Assembly (NCBI RefSeq): GCF_013364355.1
Contig: NZ_CP054931.1
Span: forward strand, 1,488,001-1,552,000
Direction: 5' to 3'
Length of the DNA stretch: 64,000 nt
From: Stenotrophomonas sp. NA06056
Lineage (GTDB): Bacteria > Pseudomonadota > Gammaproteobacteria > Xanthomonadales > Xanthomonadaceae
Shown here: in pieces, positions 6,898 through 17,880 of the stretch
Position numbering within the stretch: position 1 is the stretch's first letter
Layout: every line of letters starts with the position of its first letter
Notes under the pieces: model-generated
What the model saw: only the letters and a program-made list of their open reading frames with translations
What the model was told of the DNA's origin: nothing
Databases searched by the model: none
Program-made: the position numbers and the translations under genes

Positions 6898-9729
6898 TTA
6901 TTCAGCGAACGAGTCGTTGAACGGGTTGACCAGTGCATCGGCGACCAGCTGCTGCTGTTCGCGGACGTGGTCAGCCATGTGACCGGCAGCCGGCGAAGCC
7001 GAACGTGCGCGACCGGCGTAGTGCAGGCTCTGGCCATCGGCCAGGCAGAACTGCAGGTGGTGGCGGATCTGGTACCACGCGCCCTGGTTCTGCGGTTCTT
7101 CCTGCGTCCACACCACGTCGGTGGCCTTGCCGTACTTCTGCAGTTCGGCGGCCAGCAGCGCACGCGGGAACGGATACAGCTGCTCCACGCGGATGATCGC
7201 CACGTCGTCCTGGCCACGCTTGGTCTGGTCTTCCAGCAGGTCGTAGTAGACCTTGCCCGAGCACAGCACCACGCGCTTGACCTTCTTGGCGTCGGCATTG
7301 GCATCGCCGATCAGGTGCTGGAACTCGCCATTGGCCAGCTCGTCCAGGGTCGACACGGCCAGCTTGTGGCGCAGCAGCGACTTGGGCGACATGACCACCA
7401 GCGGCTTGCGGGTGGTGAGGTGCTGCTGGCGACGCAGCATGTGGAAGGCCTGCGCCGGGGTCGACGGCACCACCACCAGCATGTTCTCCAGCGCGCACAG
7501 CTGCAGGAAGCGCTCCAGGCGCGCCGAGCTGTGTTCCGGGCCCTGGCCTTCATAGCCGTGCGGCAGCAGCAGGGTCAGGCCGGAAATGCGGCCCCACTTT
7601 GCTTCGCCGGCGGCGATGAACTGATCGATCACCACCTGGGCGCCGTTGGCGAAGTCGCCGAACTGGCCTTCCCAGATGCACAGGGTGTTCGGATCGGTGG
7701 TGGAGAAGCCGTACTCATAGGCCATCACCGCTTCTTCGCTGAGCAGCGAATCGATGACGGTGGCCTTCTCCGGCGAATCCACCAGCTGCCGCAGCGGCAG
7801 GTAGTAGTTGTCGGTCTTCTGGTCGTGCAGGATCGCGTGGCGGTGGGTGAACGTGCCGCGGCCGACGTCCTGGCCGACAAGGCGCAGGGCACTGCCTTCG
7901 TCCAGCAGGGTGGCGTAGGCCAGGTTCTCGGCAAAGCCCCAGTCGCCCGGGATCTCGCCGGCAGCCATCTTGCGACGGTCGTCATACACCTTGGCGACGC
8001 GCGAGTGCAGCTGCACTTCTTCAGGCACGGTGTTGATCAGCTTGGCCAGCGCCAGCAGCTTGTCCTTGTCGACCTTGGTCGAGATCGGATCGGACAGCTT
8101 GCCTTCCAGCAGCTTGGGCCAATCAACGAACAGCGGGCTGGTCGGCGGGGTCTTCTCGACCTTGGCCAGCTCGGTGGTCACTTCACCGGCATCGAGCTTC
8201 TCGCGGTACGCATCGACCATCGCCTTGCCGGCACCGGCGGCGATCACGCCCGCCTTTTCCAGCTGCTCGGCATACATCTCGCGGGTGGTGGCGTGCTTGC
8301 GGATCACCTGGTACATCAGCGGCTGGGTGATCGCCGGCTCGTCGGCCTCGTTGTGGCCCCAACGGCGGTAGCACATCAGGTCGATGACCACGTCCTTGGC
8401 GAACTTCTGGCGGAACTCGAAGGCCAGCTGCGCAGCGAACACCACTGCTTCCGGATCATCGCCGTTCACGTGCAGCACCGGCGCGGCGATCATCTTCGCC
8501 ACATCGGTGGCATAGCGCGTGGAGCGCGTATCCAGCGGATTGGAGGTGGTGAAGCCAACCTGGTTGTTGACCACGATGTGCACGGTGCCGCCGACGGCGA
8601 AGCCGCGGGCCTGCGACATCTGGAACAGCTCCATGACCACGCCCTGGCCGGAGAAGGCCGCGTCGCCGTGGATCAGGATCGGCATCACCTGCTTGCGTGC
8701 GGTGTCCTTGCGGCGCTCCTGGCGCGAACGCACGGAACCGGCCACGACCGGGTCAGCGATTTCCAGGTGCGACGGGTTGAACGCCAGCGCCAGGTGCACC
8801 GGGCCGCCGTCGGTGGCCACGTCGGCCGAGAAGCCCATGTGGTACTTCACGTCGCCGGCCGAAGCGTGCTCGTCGTGCTCGAACTTGCCTTCGAACTCGT
8901 CGAACAGCTTGCGCGGGTTCTTGCCCAGGGTGTTGACCAGCACGTTCAGGCGGCCGCGGTGGGCCATGCCGATCACCACGTCCTTGACGCCATCCTTGCC
9001 GGCGCTGCGGATGATGGTGTCCATCATCGGGATCAGCGAGTCGCCGCCTTCCAGCGAGAAGCGCTTCTGGCCGACGTACTTGGTGTGCAGGTAGCGCTCG
9101 AGGCCTTCGGCGGCGGTCAGGCGCTCCAGCGTGCGGCGCTGGGTATCAGCGTCCAGCTGGTAGTTGCCACCGGCAAGTTCCAGCTTCTTGTAGATCCACT
9201 GGCGCTGCTCGACCTCGGAGATGTGCATGAACTCCGCACCGATCGAACCGGTGTAGGTCGCCTTCAGGCGCGCCAGCAGGTCACGCAGCTTCATGCGCGG
9301 CTGGCCACCGACACCGCCGGTGCTGAACTCGCTGTTGAGGTCACCATCGGACAGGCTGTGGAACGGCAGGCCCAGGTCCGGGGTGTTGACCGGCGCGGCC
9401 AGGCCCAGCGGGTCCAGGCGGGCGTCCAGATGACCACGCGAGCGGTAGGCGGTGATCAGACGACCGACATTGCGCTCGCGCTCATCGCCTGCTCCGTTGC
9501 CAGTGCCTGCTTTCAGCGCATCCTTGGCCGCGTCCGCGATGTGGGAAATGACGGCCGAGTGCGGAATGTCGCCTGCTTCGCGGCCCTTGAAGCCGTCGAA
9601 GTAGGTTTTCCATTTGGGATCGACACTATCCGGGGAGACCAGGTACTGCTCGTACAGGTCCTCGACATAGGAGGCGTTGCCGCCGGCGAGTTGCGAAGAT
9701 TGCGCAAACTGCTTCAGTTGATTGTCCAC
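6898..9729 (-). CDS. sucA: 2-oxoglutarate dehydrogenase E1
   Basis: This is the thiamine-diphosphate decarboxylase that commits 2-oxoglutarate to succinyl-CoA in the TCA cycle. The 943-residue chain has the E1o N-terminal segment ('YEQYLVSPDSVDPKW'), the TPP region with 'GDDPEAVVFAAQLAFEFR' and 'RRWGHNEADEP', a transketolase-like pyrimidine domain ('GHDVGRGTFTHRH'-type segment, here 'GQDVGRGTFTHRH') and a C-terminal 'EEPQNQGAW' motif. Translation starts at a GTG; no ATG lies near and the Shine-Dalgarno is weak, so initiation may be modest or regulated. It heads the sucA-sucB-lpd operon, with a leader of roughly 85 bases from a candidate -10 box. Confidence 0.97.
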   Translation of the reverse strand: MDNQLKQFAQSSQLAGGNASYVEDLYEQYLVSPDSVDPKWKTYFDGFKGREAGDIPHSAVISHIADAAKDALKAGTGNGAGDERERNVGRLITAYRSRGHLDARLDPLGLAAPVNTPDLGLPFHSLSDGDLNSEFSTGGVGGQPRMKLRDLLARLKATYTGSIGAEFMHISEVEQRQWIYKKLELAGGNYQLDADTQRRTLERLTAAEGLERYLHTKYVGQKRFSLEGGDSLIPMMDTIIRSAGKDGVKDVVIGMAHRGRLNVLVNTLGKNPRKLFDEFEGKFEHDEHASAGDVKYHMGFSADVATDGGPVHLALAFNPSHLEIADPVVAGSVRSRQERRKDTARKQVMPILIHGDAAFSGQGVVMELFQMSQARGFAVGGTVHIVVNNQVGFTTSNPLDTRSTRYATDVAKMIAAPVLHVNGDDPEAVVFAAQLAFEFRQKFAKDVVIDLMCYRRWGHNEADEPAITQPLMYQVIRKHATTREMYAEQLEKAGVIAAGAGKAMVDAYREKLDAGEVTTELAKVEKTPPTSPLFVDWPKLLEGKLSDPISTKVDKDKLLALAKLINTVPEEVQLHSRVAKVYDDRRKMAAGEIPGDWGFAENLAYATLLDEGSALRLVGQDVGRGTFTHRHAILHDQKTDNYYLPLRQLVDSPEKATVIDSLLSEEAVMAYEYGFSTTDPNTLCIWEGQFGDFANGAQVVIDQFIAAGEAKWGRISGLTLLLPHGYEGQGPEHSSARLERFLQLCALENMLVVVPSTPAQAFHMLRRQQHLTTRKPLVVMSPKSLLRHKLAVSTLDELANGEFQHLIGDANADAKKVKRVVLCSGKVYYDLLEDQTKRGQDDVAIIRVEQLYPFPRALLAAELQKYGKATDVVWTQEEPQNQGAWYQIRHHLQFCLADGQSLHYAGRARSASPAAGHMADHVREQQQLVADALVNPFNDSFAE

Positions 9730-9822
9730 GATGGAGGGTGCTGATTCGCTTTGTGGGGTATGGCTTCAGAAGGACCCGGCACGAAGATGAATAGCCATGC
9801 ACGGGCGCGTTCAAACGGCCAA

Positions 9823-9828
9823 ATTGTA
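9823..9828 (-). promoter_or_regulatory. candidate -10 box for sucA operon
   Basis: On the minus strand TACAAT lies about 93 bases upstream of the sucA GTG. No convincing -35 hexamer sits 16-18 bases further up, so the promoter may need an activator or use another -10. Confidence 0.35.
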
Positions 9829-9915
9829 CCCCCATCCGGACACGAAGGGGCAGCGACGAGGGCATCGGGCGTCCCCCGGTGTCGGTCCCAGACAGGTTGA
9901 GCGTAGCGGTCGCGG

Positions 9916-10818
9916 TCAGATGCCGAGTGCGCGCAATTCGCTGCATTCGCGCGAACGGTCCCAGACACGCTGCAATTGCTGCTCGAACGGCTGCGAACGT
10001 GCCGGCAGCGCGATTGCGGATTCGCCATCGAGGCGATGACCGATGAGACGAAAGTAGAAGTCGCCTGCGTCGTTGAGCAGGCAGGCCGAGGCCAGGGCGC
10101 GATCGATCGGATCGGCGACCTCGCGGAACTGGATCACACTGGGGAGGCGCTGGAACAGCGCCAGCAGCGGCGCGCCGGCGCTGGCGATGGCCGCGGCGTC
10201 ATGCACGATCATCCGCAACTGCTTGTCGTGGCGGGCGGTGACGAAGCGGCGCAGGGCCGCCTGTACCGGTGGCGCGTCCAGCAGGCCAGGGTCCAGCTGC
10301 CGGCTGTGCAGCCACAACCGGCGGCGTGCGCGATGGATGATCGCCGTGGTGATCGCCACCGCTTCAGCGCGGCTGTCGATGGCGGAAACGGCTTGCAACC
10401 GACGGCGCATCTGCTGGTGGCCGATGCCGGCCTCTTCGAATTCCGGGCCTTCCGGCAGGAAGCCCTGGCGGGCATAGAAATCGCGCGCCGGCAGCTGCGC
10501 ATGCAGGTGCAGCTCGGCCAGGCCGAGCTGGTGCCCGGCCTGTACCAGCGCCTCCAGCAGGGCCTCGCCAACGCCATGGCCGCGATACGCAGCCAGTACC
10601 GCCATGCGGCCGATACGGCCATCCGGCGCCAGCCGGCCTGTGCCGACCGGTTGGCCTTGGGCATCCAGGGCCAGCACGTGGGCACAGACCGGATCCAGGG
10701 CATCGCGCTCGAGGACGGCGTCGATGCCCTGCTCCTGCACGAACACCCGCTGGCGTACGTCGTGGATGGCGACGTGGGCCTCGGCGTGGCGTACCTGCTG
10801 GACCCGGATCGGGCTCAT
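9916..10818 (-). CDS. GNAT N-acetyltransferase fused to a second domain
   Basis: This encodes a 300-residue two-domain protein. Residues 1-145 form a GNAT acetyltransferase with the acetyl-CoA loop in 'RIGRMAVLAAYRGHGVGEALL' (R/Q-x-x-G-x-G/A type) and the later 'ARDFYARQGF' strand typical of ElaA/YjcF-like members. Residues about 155-300 are a separate region ('AVAITTAIIHRARRRLWLHSRQLDP...') resembling the uncharacterised domain found after GNAT modules in xanthomonads, with a weak phospholipase-D-like flavour. The substrate is unknown. The stop codon of the oxygenase gene upstream is 3 bases before this ATG, so the two are almost certainly one transcript. The pairing with a ribosome-modifying enzyme suggests a protein-modification role; this is inference. 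Confidence 0.8.
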   Translation of the reverse strand: MSPIRVQQVRHAEAHVAIHDVRQRVFVQEQGIDAVLERDALDPVCAHVLALDAQGQPVGTGRLAPDGRIGRMAVLAAYRGHGVGEALLEALVQAGHQLGLAELHLHAQLPARDFYARQGFLPEGPEFEEAGIGHQQMRRRLQAVSAIDSRAEAVAITTAIIHRARRRLWLHSRQLDPGLLDAPPVQAALRRFVTARHDKQLRMIVHDAAAIASAGAPLLALFQRLPSVIQFREVADPIDRALASACLLNDAGDFYFRLIGHRLDGESAIALPARSQPFEQQLQRVWDRSRECSELRALGI

Positions 10819-10821
10819 CGC

Positions 10822-12219
10822 TCAGCCGCGGCCGGTGTCGCTGTCATCTTCGTCGTGGTCATCGAAGTTGACGATCACTTCAATGCCGTCGTCGTGCACG
10901 GTCACCAGATGGACGTCATCGGACATGGCGTCAGTGTCGATGACCTCGATCTGCTCGCGGCCCTCGACCACCTCGCCGAGGACTTCTTCGTCCTCGTCCG
11001 CGTACATCTCGTTCGGATCGATCAGCTGGAACACACCGCCGACCAGCAGCTGCTGGATCACCGCACGGCCCTTGTCGGACAGGCCGCGGTAGGCGGCAGC
11101 GTCGAGCTGCTCGGCACCGGCCAGGCGCTGCGCGTCCTTCACCGGCAGGGCGAAATCCTGGCCGCTGACATACAGGCTGGCGCCACGCTTGGCCCGGCGC
11201 CAGGCCAGCCGCGCCCACGGGTGGCGCTGCAGCAGCAGGCCCGAGGCCAGTGCCTGCACCACTTCTTCCGGGGCCGGTGCGGCCTGGTGGGCCATCACCT
11301 CGCCGGCGGCGCGGTAGGTGGTGATGAAGCGGCCGAACCAGTCACCCAGCTTGTCCGGATCGTTCATGCGGATGGCGTTGAGCGCGGTGATCACCCGCGC
11401 CATCGCCACCGTGTCGATCTCGTTCGGGTCGGCCGGTGCCTTCAGGTCAGCATCCTCATAGCGGATGTTCTCGTCGGCATCGGCGATCAACGTGTCCAGA
11501 TAGTCACTGATCAGCTCGGCCGAGGACGGCGCGCGCATGCCGAACGAGAAGGTCAAGCACGGGTCTTCGGCGACGCCGTGATGCGGCACGTTCGGCGGCA
11601 GGTACAGCATGTCGCCCGGCGCCAGCACCCAGTCGTGGGTCGGCTTGAACACCTGCAGCAGCTTCAGCTCCACGTCGGGACGGAAGCCCAGCGGCGGGCG
11701 CTTGCCCTTGATCGATTCGCTGGCATCGATCTGCCAGCGGCGGTGGCCGTGGGCCTGCAGCAGGAACACGTCGTACTGGTCGACATGGGCGCCAACCGAG
11801 CCACCAGTGGCGGCGAAGCTGATCATCACATCGTCCATGCGCCAGCGCGGCAGGAAGCTGAAGTGTTCGATCAGGGCGCGCACGTCCTTGTCCCACTTGT
11901 CCACGTCCTGCACCAGCAGGGTCCAGTCGTGGTCGGGCAGGGCGGGGAAGATGTCTTCCTGGAACGGGCCGCTGCGCACGCGCCAGCTGTCCTGGGCCTT
12001 GTCGTGCTCGATCAGGCGGGCCAGTACGCCTTCCTCGCACGCCAGCCCGGCCAGGTCTTCCGGCTGCACCGGGGTCTGGAAATCGGGGAAGGCGTTACGG
12101 ATCAGGAGCGGGCGTTTCTGCCAGAAGTCGCGCAGGAACGCGGCCGGGGACATGCCCAGCGGCTGGCCACGACGGGCGTGGACTTCGATCAGGGGGGAGG
12201 TGGACTTGCGGGCGGCCAT
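10822..12219 (-). CDS. roxA: JmjC/cupin 2-oxoglutarate oxygenase, ribosomal protein uL16 arginine hydroxylase type
   Basis: This is a Fe(II)/2-oxoglutarate oxygenase of the YcfD/RoxA family, which hydroxylates an arginine of ribosomal protein uL16. The iron facial triad is visible: H-x-D in 'GAHVDQYDVFLLQ' and the distal His in 'LPPNVPHHGVA'. A winged-helix-like C-terminal region follows. The ATG at 12219 is chosen because the product then begins with 'MAARKSTSPLIEV' and an AAGGA lies upstream. The frame is open 124 codons further but that part runs into repeats. At 465 residues it is longer than E. coli YcfD (about 370). Much of the excess is C-terminal and ends in an Asp/Glu-rich tail. It is followed 3 bases later by the GNAT fusion gene. 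Confidence 0.88.
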   Translation of the reverse strand: MAARKSTSPLIEVHARRGQPLGMSPAAFLRDFWQKRPLLIRNAFPDFQTPVQPEDLAGLACEEGVLARLIEHDKAQDSWRVRSGPFQEDIFPALPDHDWTLLVQDVDKWDKDVRALIEHFSFLPRWRMDDVMISFAATGGSVGAHVDQYDVFLLQAHGHRRWQIDASESIKGKRPPLGFRPDVELKLLQVFKPTHDWVLAPGDMLYLPPNVPHHGVAEDPCLTFSFGMRAPSSAELISDYLDTLIADADENIRYEDADLKAPADPNEIDTVAMARVITALNAIRMNDPDKLGDWFGRFITTYRAAGEVMAHQAAPAPEEVVQALASGLLLQRHPWARLAWRRAKRGASLYVSGQDFALPVKDAQRLAGAEQLDAAAYRGLSDKGRAVIQQLLVGGVFQLIDPNEMYADEDEEVLGEVVEGREQIEVIDTDAMSDDVHLVTVHDDGIEVIVNFDDHDEDDSDTGRG

Positions 12220-12402
12220 GGGGGAGTTCCTTGCAGCGGAAAGCGGGAGGGGCGGCGTGGCGGGCCGCCAAGGCCTCCATTGTCCGACGTTCGTTGGGAT
12301 TGCGCACGTGTGGTGGTTTGTCGCGGGGTTCCGGCCAACGGCGGAGCCCCTCGTGGCGGGGGTCTGGGTTGGTCGCTGAAGGCAAAAGCCGAAGCCGGGG
12401 TT

Positions 12403-12506
12403 GGCCGGGCGGGTGGGCTGCGCGGGGGACGCCGTGAACCCGTCCCTGGGGGCTTGGCCGCGGCATCCATGCCGCGGACACCCCCGCGCAGCCCCCCCGC
12501 CCGGCC
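12403..12506. repeat. nested palindromic repeat, copy 1
   Basis: The outer arms (12403-12428 and 12481-12506) are inverted repeats of 26 bp with one mismatch. Inside is a perfect small palindrome (12458-12477, CCGCGGCAT / ATGCCGCGG) and a 26-base core (12429-12454). The core matches, inverted, the core of the copy at 45311-45412 at 25 of 26 bases. No ORF is present, so this is a non-coding MITE-like or REP-like unit. Confidence 0.75.
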
Positions 12507-12561
12507 CATGACAGATTCCTGCGTGGCCCGCCACGGAATGGAAGAAGAAAATCAAAAGCCT

Positions 12562-12628
12562 GTAGATCCACGCCATGCGTGGATGGGGCATTCCTGGGCA
12601 ACGTCATCCACGCATGGCGTGGATCTAC
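12562..12628. repeat. SMAG-type repeat, inverted dimer (ATCCACG subtype)
   Basis: GTAGATCCACGCCATGCGTG on the left faces its reverse complement ending in CTAC on the right, with a short spacer. The stem differs from the AGCCGAGC subtype elsewhere but the GTAG head and architecture are the same. It lies in a gene-free region. Confidence 0.85.
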
Positions 12629-12669
12629 ATGGGCTCCATCGCCGGCAATTTGCATACGGCCCAAAACGC

Positions 12670-12702
12670 AAAGAGGGACGCGGCGAAGCCGCGTCCCTCT
12701 TT
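12670..12702. terminator. bidirectional terminator-like hairpin
   Basis: A perfect 15-bp stem (AAAGAGGGACGCGGC and its complement, loop GAA) has flanking A and T runs on both sides. It looks like a bona fide terminator, yet no gene was found immediately upstream on either strand. It may be left over from an ancestral gene or serve read-through from repeats. Confidence 0.6.
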
Positions 12703-12851
12703 CAAATTCCGTCCCGACAACCCAACGCTCTTCGATCCGTCACTAGGACTCTGTCAGAGGTGGGGCGGGTTGGGTTCGCGGGGGTGTCAGCCGCATGGAT
12801 GCGGCTGCCAAGCCTTATCTGATCGGAATCTGGCAGCGTAGGTGCCGAGAG

Positions 12852-12916
12852 CCGGCGTGGGCCGCCGTGCAAGCCTGGATCTCGACGATCGCCTTGGAGC
12901 TTGGCGCCCACGCCGG
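12852..12916 (+). ncRNA. candidate IS110 bridge-RNA stem in the left end
   Basis: An 11-base segment (12852-12862, CCGGCGTGGGC) is perfectly complementary to 12906-12916, and inside it CAAGC (12870-12874) can pair with GCTTG (12899-12903). IS110-group elements express a structured guide RNA from this very position, upstream of the recombinase. The structure is seen; RNA function is inferred from the family, and in a dead element it may be a fossil. Confidence 0.4.
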
Positions 12917-13022
12917 AATCTCCCTTGATCCGCCCGAACAGTTGCTGGAGCTGACACTCGCAGTAATAAGACTGGGCAAGCGGGGGAGCTCTCGACCCTT
13001 CCAGACTATACGGAGTCCGGTG

Positions 13023-13935
13023 ATGAACGGGATCGGGATTGATGTCAGCAAGCGCCAACTGGATGTCGGCACGACGGACGGAGAGGTGCTGCAGGTTAGC
13101 AATAGCGCTTCGGGTTTCGCTGAATTGGATCTCTGGTTGAGGAAACATCCGGTGAGCCAGATCGTGCTGGAGGCCACTGGGGGCTACGAACAGTCAGTAC
13201 TGAACTTTCTGCACAACGCCGGTCATGCGGTGGTTCGTGCCAACGCGCTGCGGGCTCGCAGGCTGGCCGGGGGAATGGGCCAGTGGCCAAGACCGGCCGT
13301 CTGGATGCCTATGCATTGGCGCAGATGGCGGCCTTGGTGAAACTGCCCGCCTATCAGCCACTGGAGCCCGGCAGCAAAAGCTGCGGGAATTTGTGCGGGC
13401 GCGTCGACAGACGATGGAAGCCCTGACCGTAGCGCGCCAGCAGCAGGAGATGGTGACCGATCGTGAGTTGCGCCGACTGCTGCAAGCCAGCATCAGCCGC
13501 CTGCAGAGGATGGTTGGGCGTTTGGGACAGCAGATTGCCGAGCAGGTTGCCCAGCAACCCCAGCTGGCGGTACTGAAGTCGATGAAAGGCGTGGGCCCTG
13601 TCCTGCAGGCGGTATTGGCCAGCTATCTGCCGGAGCTGGGCAAGATCAGCGGCAAGGCCATCGCCAGTCTGGTCGGTGTAGCACCCATGTCCCACGACAG
13701 TGGAACCATGCGCGGCAAACGAAGCATCCATGGCGGCAGGGCCGAGATCCGTCAGGTGCTTTACATGGCCAGCATGTCGGCCATGCGGCATGAACCTCGA
13801 CTGCGCGATTTCTACCAGTCGCTGCGAGCCCGAGGCAAAGAAGGAAAAGTAGCCATCGTGGCGGTGATGCGGAAGATGCTGGTGATTCTCAACGCCCGCG
13901 TGCGTGACGCTCAAGGCGGATCGATCCCCGCCTGA
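13023..13935 (+). pseudogene. IS110-family transposase, two frameshifts and a lost catalytic Asp
   Basis: This is a DEDD recombinase of the IS110 family, now broken. The N-terminal part is in the first frame ('GIDVSKRQLDVG', then 'VLEATGGYE'). A missing base near 13283 moves the reading to a second frame ('AKTGRLDAYALAQMAALVK') and another near 13373 to a third ('QKLREFVRARRQTMEA'), which runs to the stop with the Transposase_20 region ('LKSMKGVGPVLQAVL', 'SHDSGTMRGKRSIHGG'). Restoring one base at each site gives a continuous 304-residue protein. The conserved KTDRxDA motif reads KTGRLDA, a GAC-to-GGC change in the third acidic residue of the DEDD set, so even the repaired frame would probably be inactive. 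Confidence 0.88.
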
Positions 13936-13962
13936 AGCCAGTCTGCGCGTGCCCCAAAAGGC

Positions 13963-13985
13963 TGCCGGCCAGCGGCCGGCACTAC
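13963..13985 (-). repeat. SMAG-type repeat, single unit
   Basis: On the minus strand this is GTAG followed by a TGCCGGCCGCTGGCCGGCA-type palindrome. It lies 28 bases past the transposase stop, in or next to the right end of the IS110 relic. The same subtype occurs after lpd. Confidence 0.7.
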
Positions 13986-14185
13986 CGTGCGTGACTGTCG
14001 GAGGGGCCGAGGCCCCTCTCTCAACACAGTTGCTCCACGGATGGATTCACGGCGTCCCCCGCGAACCCAACCCGCCCCGCCAAGCGCGACATAACCCAGA
14101 GCCGCCTTTGACGTTGCTGTTGCTTTTGCCGTGGCAGTACAAGCCTGCCGCAGGCAGCGCCCGCGGCCGCCGCCGCAGGAAAACC

Positions 14186-15683
<1,498 letters not shown>

Positions 15684-15842
15684 CCGTGTAAACGGCCCTG
15701 CGGATGAAACGATCTGGCCCGCGCTCGTCATCCCACACCGCAGGCAACGGAGTATCGTTGTCGCAGCCGCCAGCCCGGGAAGCGACACCCTGCCAGCCGC
15801 CGCTTCCCTTTCCCCAACCGAAGTAGTGCGGAGTTGAATGCA

Positions 15843-17282
<1,440 letters not shown>

Positions 17283-17299
17283 TCTGCAATCTGCAGCCT

Positions 17300-17362
17300 G
17301 TAGAGCCGAGCCCATGCTCGGCTCAGGTGACAGGCAGTAGCCGAGCATGGGCTCGGCTCTAC
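17300..17362. repeat. SMAG-type repeat, inverted dimer
   Basis: GTAGAGCCGAGCCCATGCTC faces its inverted copy ending in GGCTCTAC, the same subtype as the phoD dimer but with a much shorter spacer. It lies in the 3' end of the fumC transcript just before the terminator. Confidence 0.9.
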
Positions 17363-17369
17363 AAGTGGA

Positions 17370-17393
17370 AACGCCGCCCGGGAGGGCGGCGTT
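17370..17393. terminator. bidirectional terminator between fumC and a lipoprotein gene
   Basis: A perfect 10-bp stem (AACGCCGCCC / GGGCGGCGTT, loop of 4) is followed on the plus strand by CTTGTTT. It ends fumC transcription and lies directly beyond the stop of the convergent minus-strand lipoprotein gene. Confidence 0.8.
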
Positions 17394-17399
17394 CTTGTT

Positions 17400-17825
17400 T
17401 CAGCGACGGTCGGCGACGATGTTGCCGAAGGTCTCGGTGTAGTCCTTGAACTCGGGAATGGTCTGCACCAGGTCCGGCGGAATCACCTGCATGCCTTCCG
17501 GCGGCACGATCTTCACCGGCTGCATGTTGGGGTCGGCCGGTGCGGCCACCAGCGTGTTCTGGCGCAGCACCTGCAGCTTGCCGAACATCGTCTGCAGCAT
17601 CTGCTTCTGCTCGGCATTGAGCGGGATCAGGATCTCGTCGATCTTCATCTGCCCGTCGGGCAGGATGATGATGTTCGGTGCCGGCTGGCGGCGCACGGTC
17701 ACGATGCTTTCGCTGACCGAGATCTTCGGTTTGCCACGCTCGGCGCGGTGGTTGCGGTAGTCCTGGTCGCAGCCGACCAGGCCAAGGCAGAGCAGGGCGG
17801 CCAGCAGCAGAAACAGCTTTTTCAT
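17400..17825 (-). CDS. small lipoprotein, hypothetical
   Basis: This encodes a 141-residue predicted lipoprotein. The signal is MKKLFLLLAALLCLGLVGC, with lipobox LVGC and lipidated C19. The mature part is hydrophilic and reads 'PAPNIIILPDGQMKIDEILIPLNAEQKQMLQTMFGKLQ'. That phrase, an annotated polypeptide stretch with a 'LPDGQMKI' strand followed by a helix 'EQKQMLQTM', echoes the DUF2884 protein encoded next door ('ITPQGQLLIGGKQVTL...DDGQRRQLL'). The two may share a remote origin and act together in the periplasm. Function is unknown. It lies about 100 bases downstream of the DUF2884 gene. Confidence 0.75.
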   Translation of the reverse strand: MKKLFLLLAALLCLGLVGCDQDYRNHRAERGKPKISVSESIVTVRRQPAPNIIILPDGQMKIDEILIPLNAEQKQMLQTMFGKLQVLRQNTLVAAPADPNMQPVKIVPPEGMQVIPPDLVQTIPEFKDYTETFGNIVADRR

Positions 17826-17880
17826 GGCGGTTCAATGAAGTGCATCCGGGGTCGCCATTGTAAGCCCGCCGGGACGCAGC

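Larger units (their letters stand above)
12220..13022. other. repeat-rich intergenic region
   Basis: No credible gene lies here, although several GC-driven open frames cross it. It holds, in order, a nested palindromic repeat (12403-12506), a SMAG dimer (12562-12628), a bidirectional terminator-like hairpin (12670-12702), the left half of a second nested palindromic repeat (12762-12814), and from about 12815 the untranslated left end of the IS110-family relic. Confidence 0.75.
12815..14033 (+). mobile_element. IS110-family insertion sequence, degenerate
   Basis: The element's transposase pseudogene (13023-13935) has about 208 bases of non-coding left end and about 98 bases of right end. The limits are inferred because the two halves of a nested palindromic repeat abut it: its left arm, small palindrome and first core bases end at 12814, and the remaining core plus right arm resume at about 14034. 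The 1.2 kb size suits the IS110 family. A long left end and no obvious terminal inverted repeats point to the IS110 rather than the IS1111 group. A SMAG-like palindrome and a GC hairpin lie in the right end. Exact boundaries are uncertain by some bases. Confidence 0.7.

Noticed and set aside
6967..9744. A 925-residue plus-strand open frame opposite sucA.
   Set aside because: The same antisense-GC effect; the sense protein is an unmistakable E1 enzyme, and the mirror protein has no recognisable family.
12231..12437. Short plus-strand open frames in the 12.2-12.8 kb region.
   Set aside because: They cross palindromic repeats and the roxA start, lack ribosome sites and have no family.
13963..13985. 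The SMAG unit at the IS110 right end as the target site duplication.
   Set aside because: It is a common genome-wide repeat and shows no counterpart at the left end.
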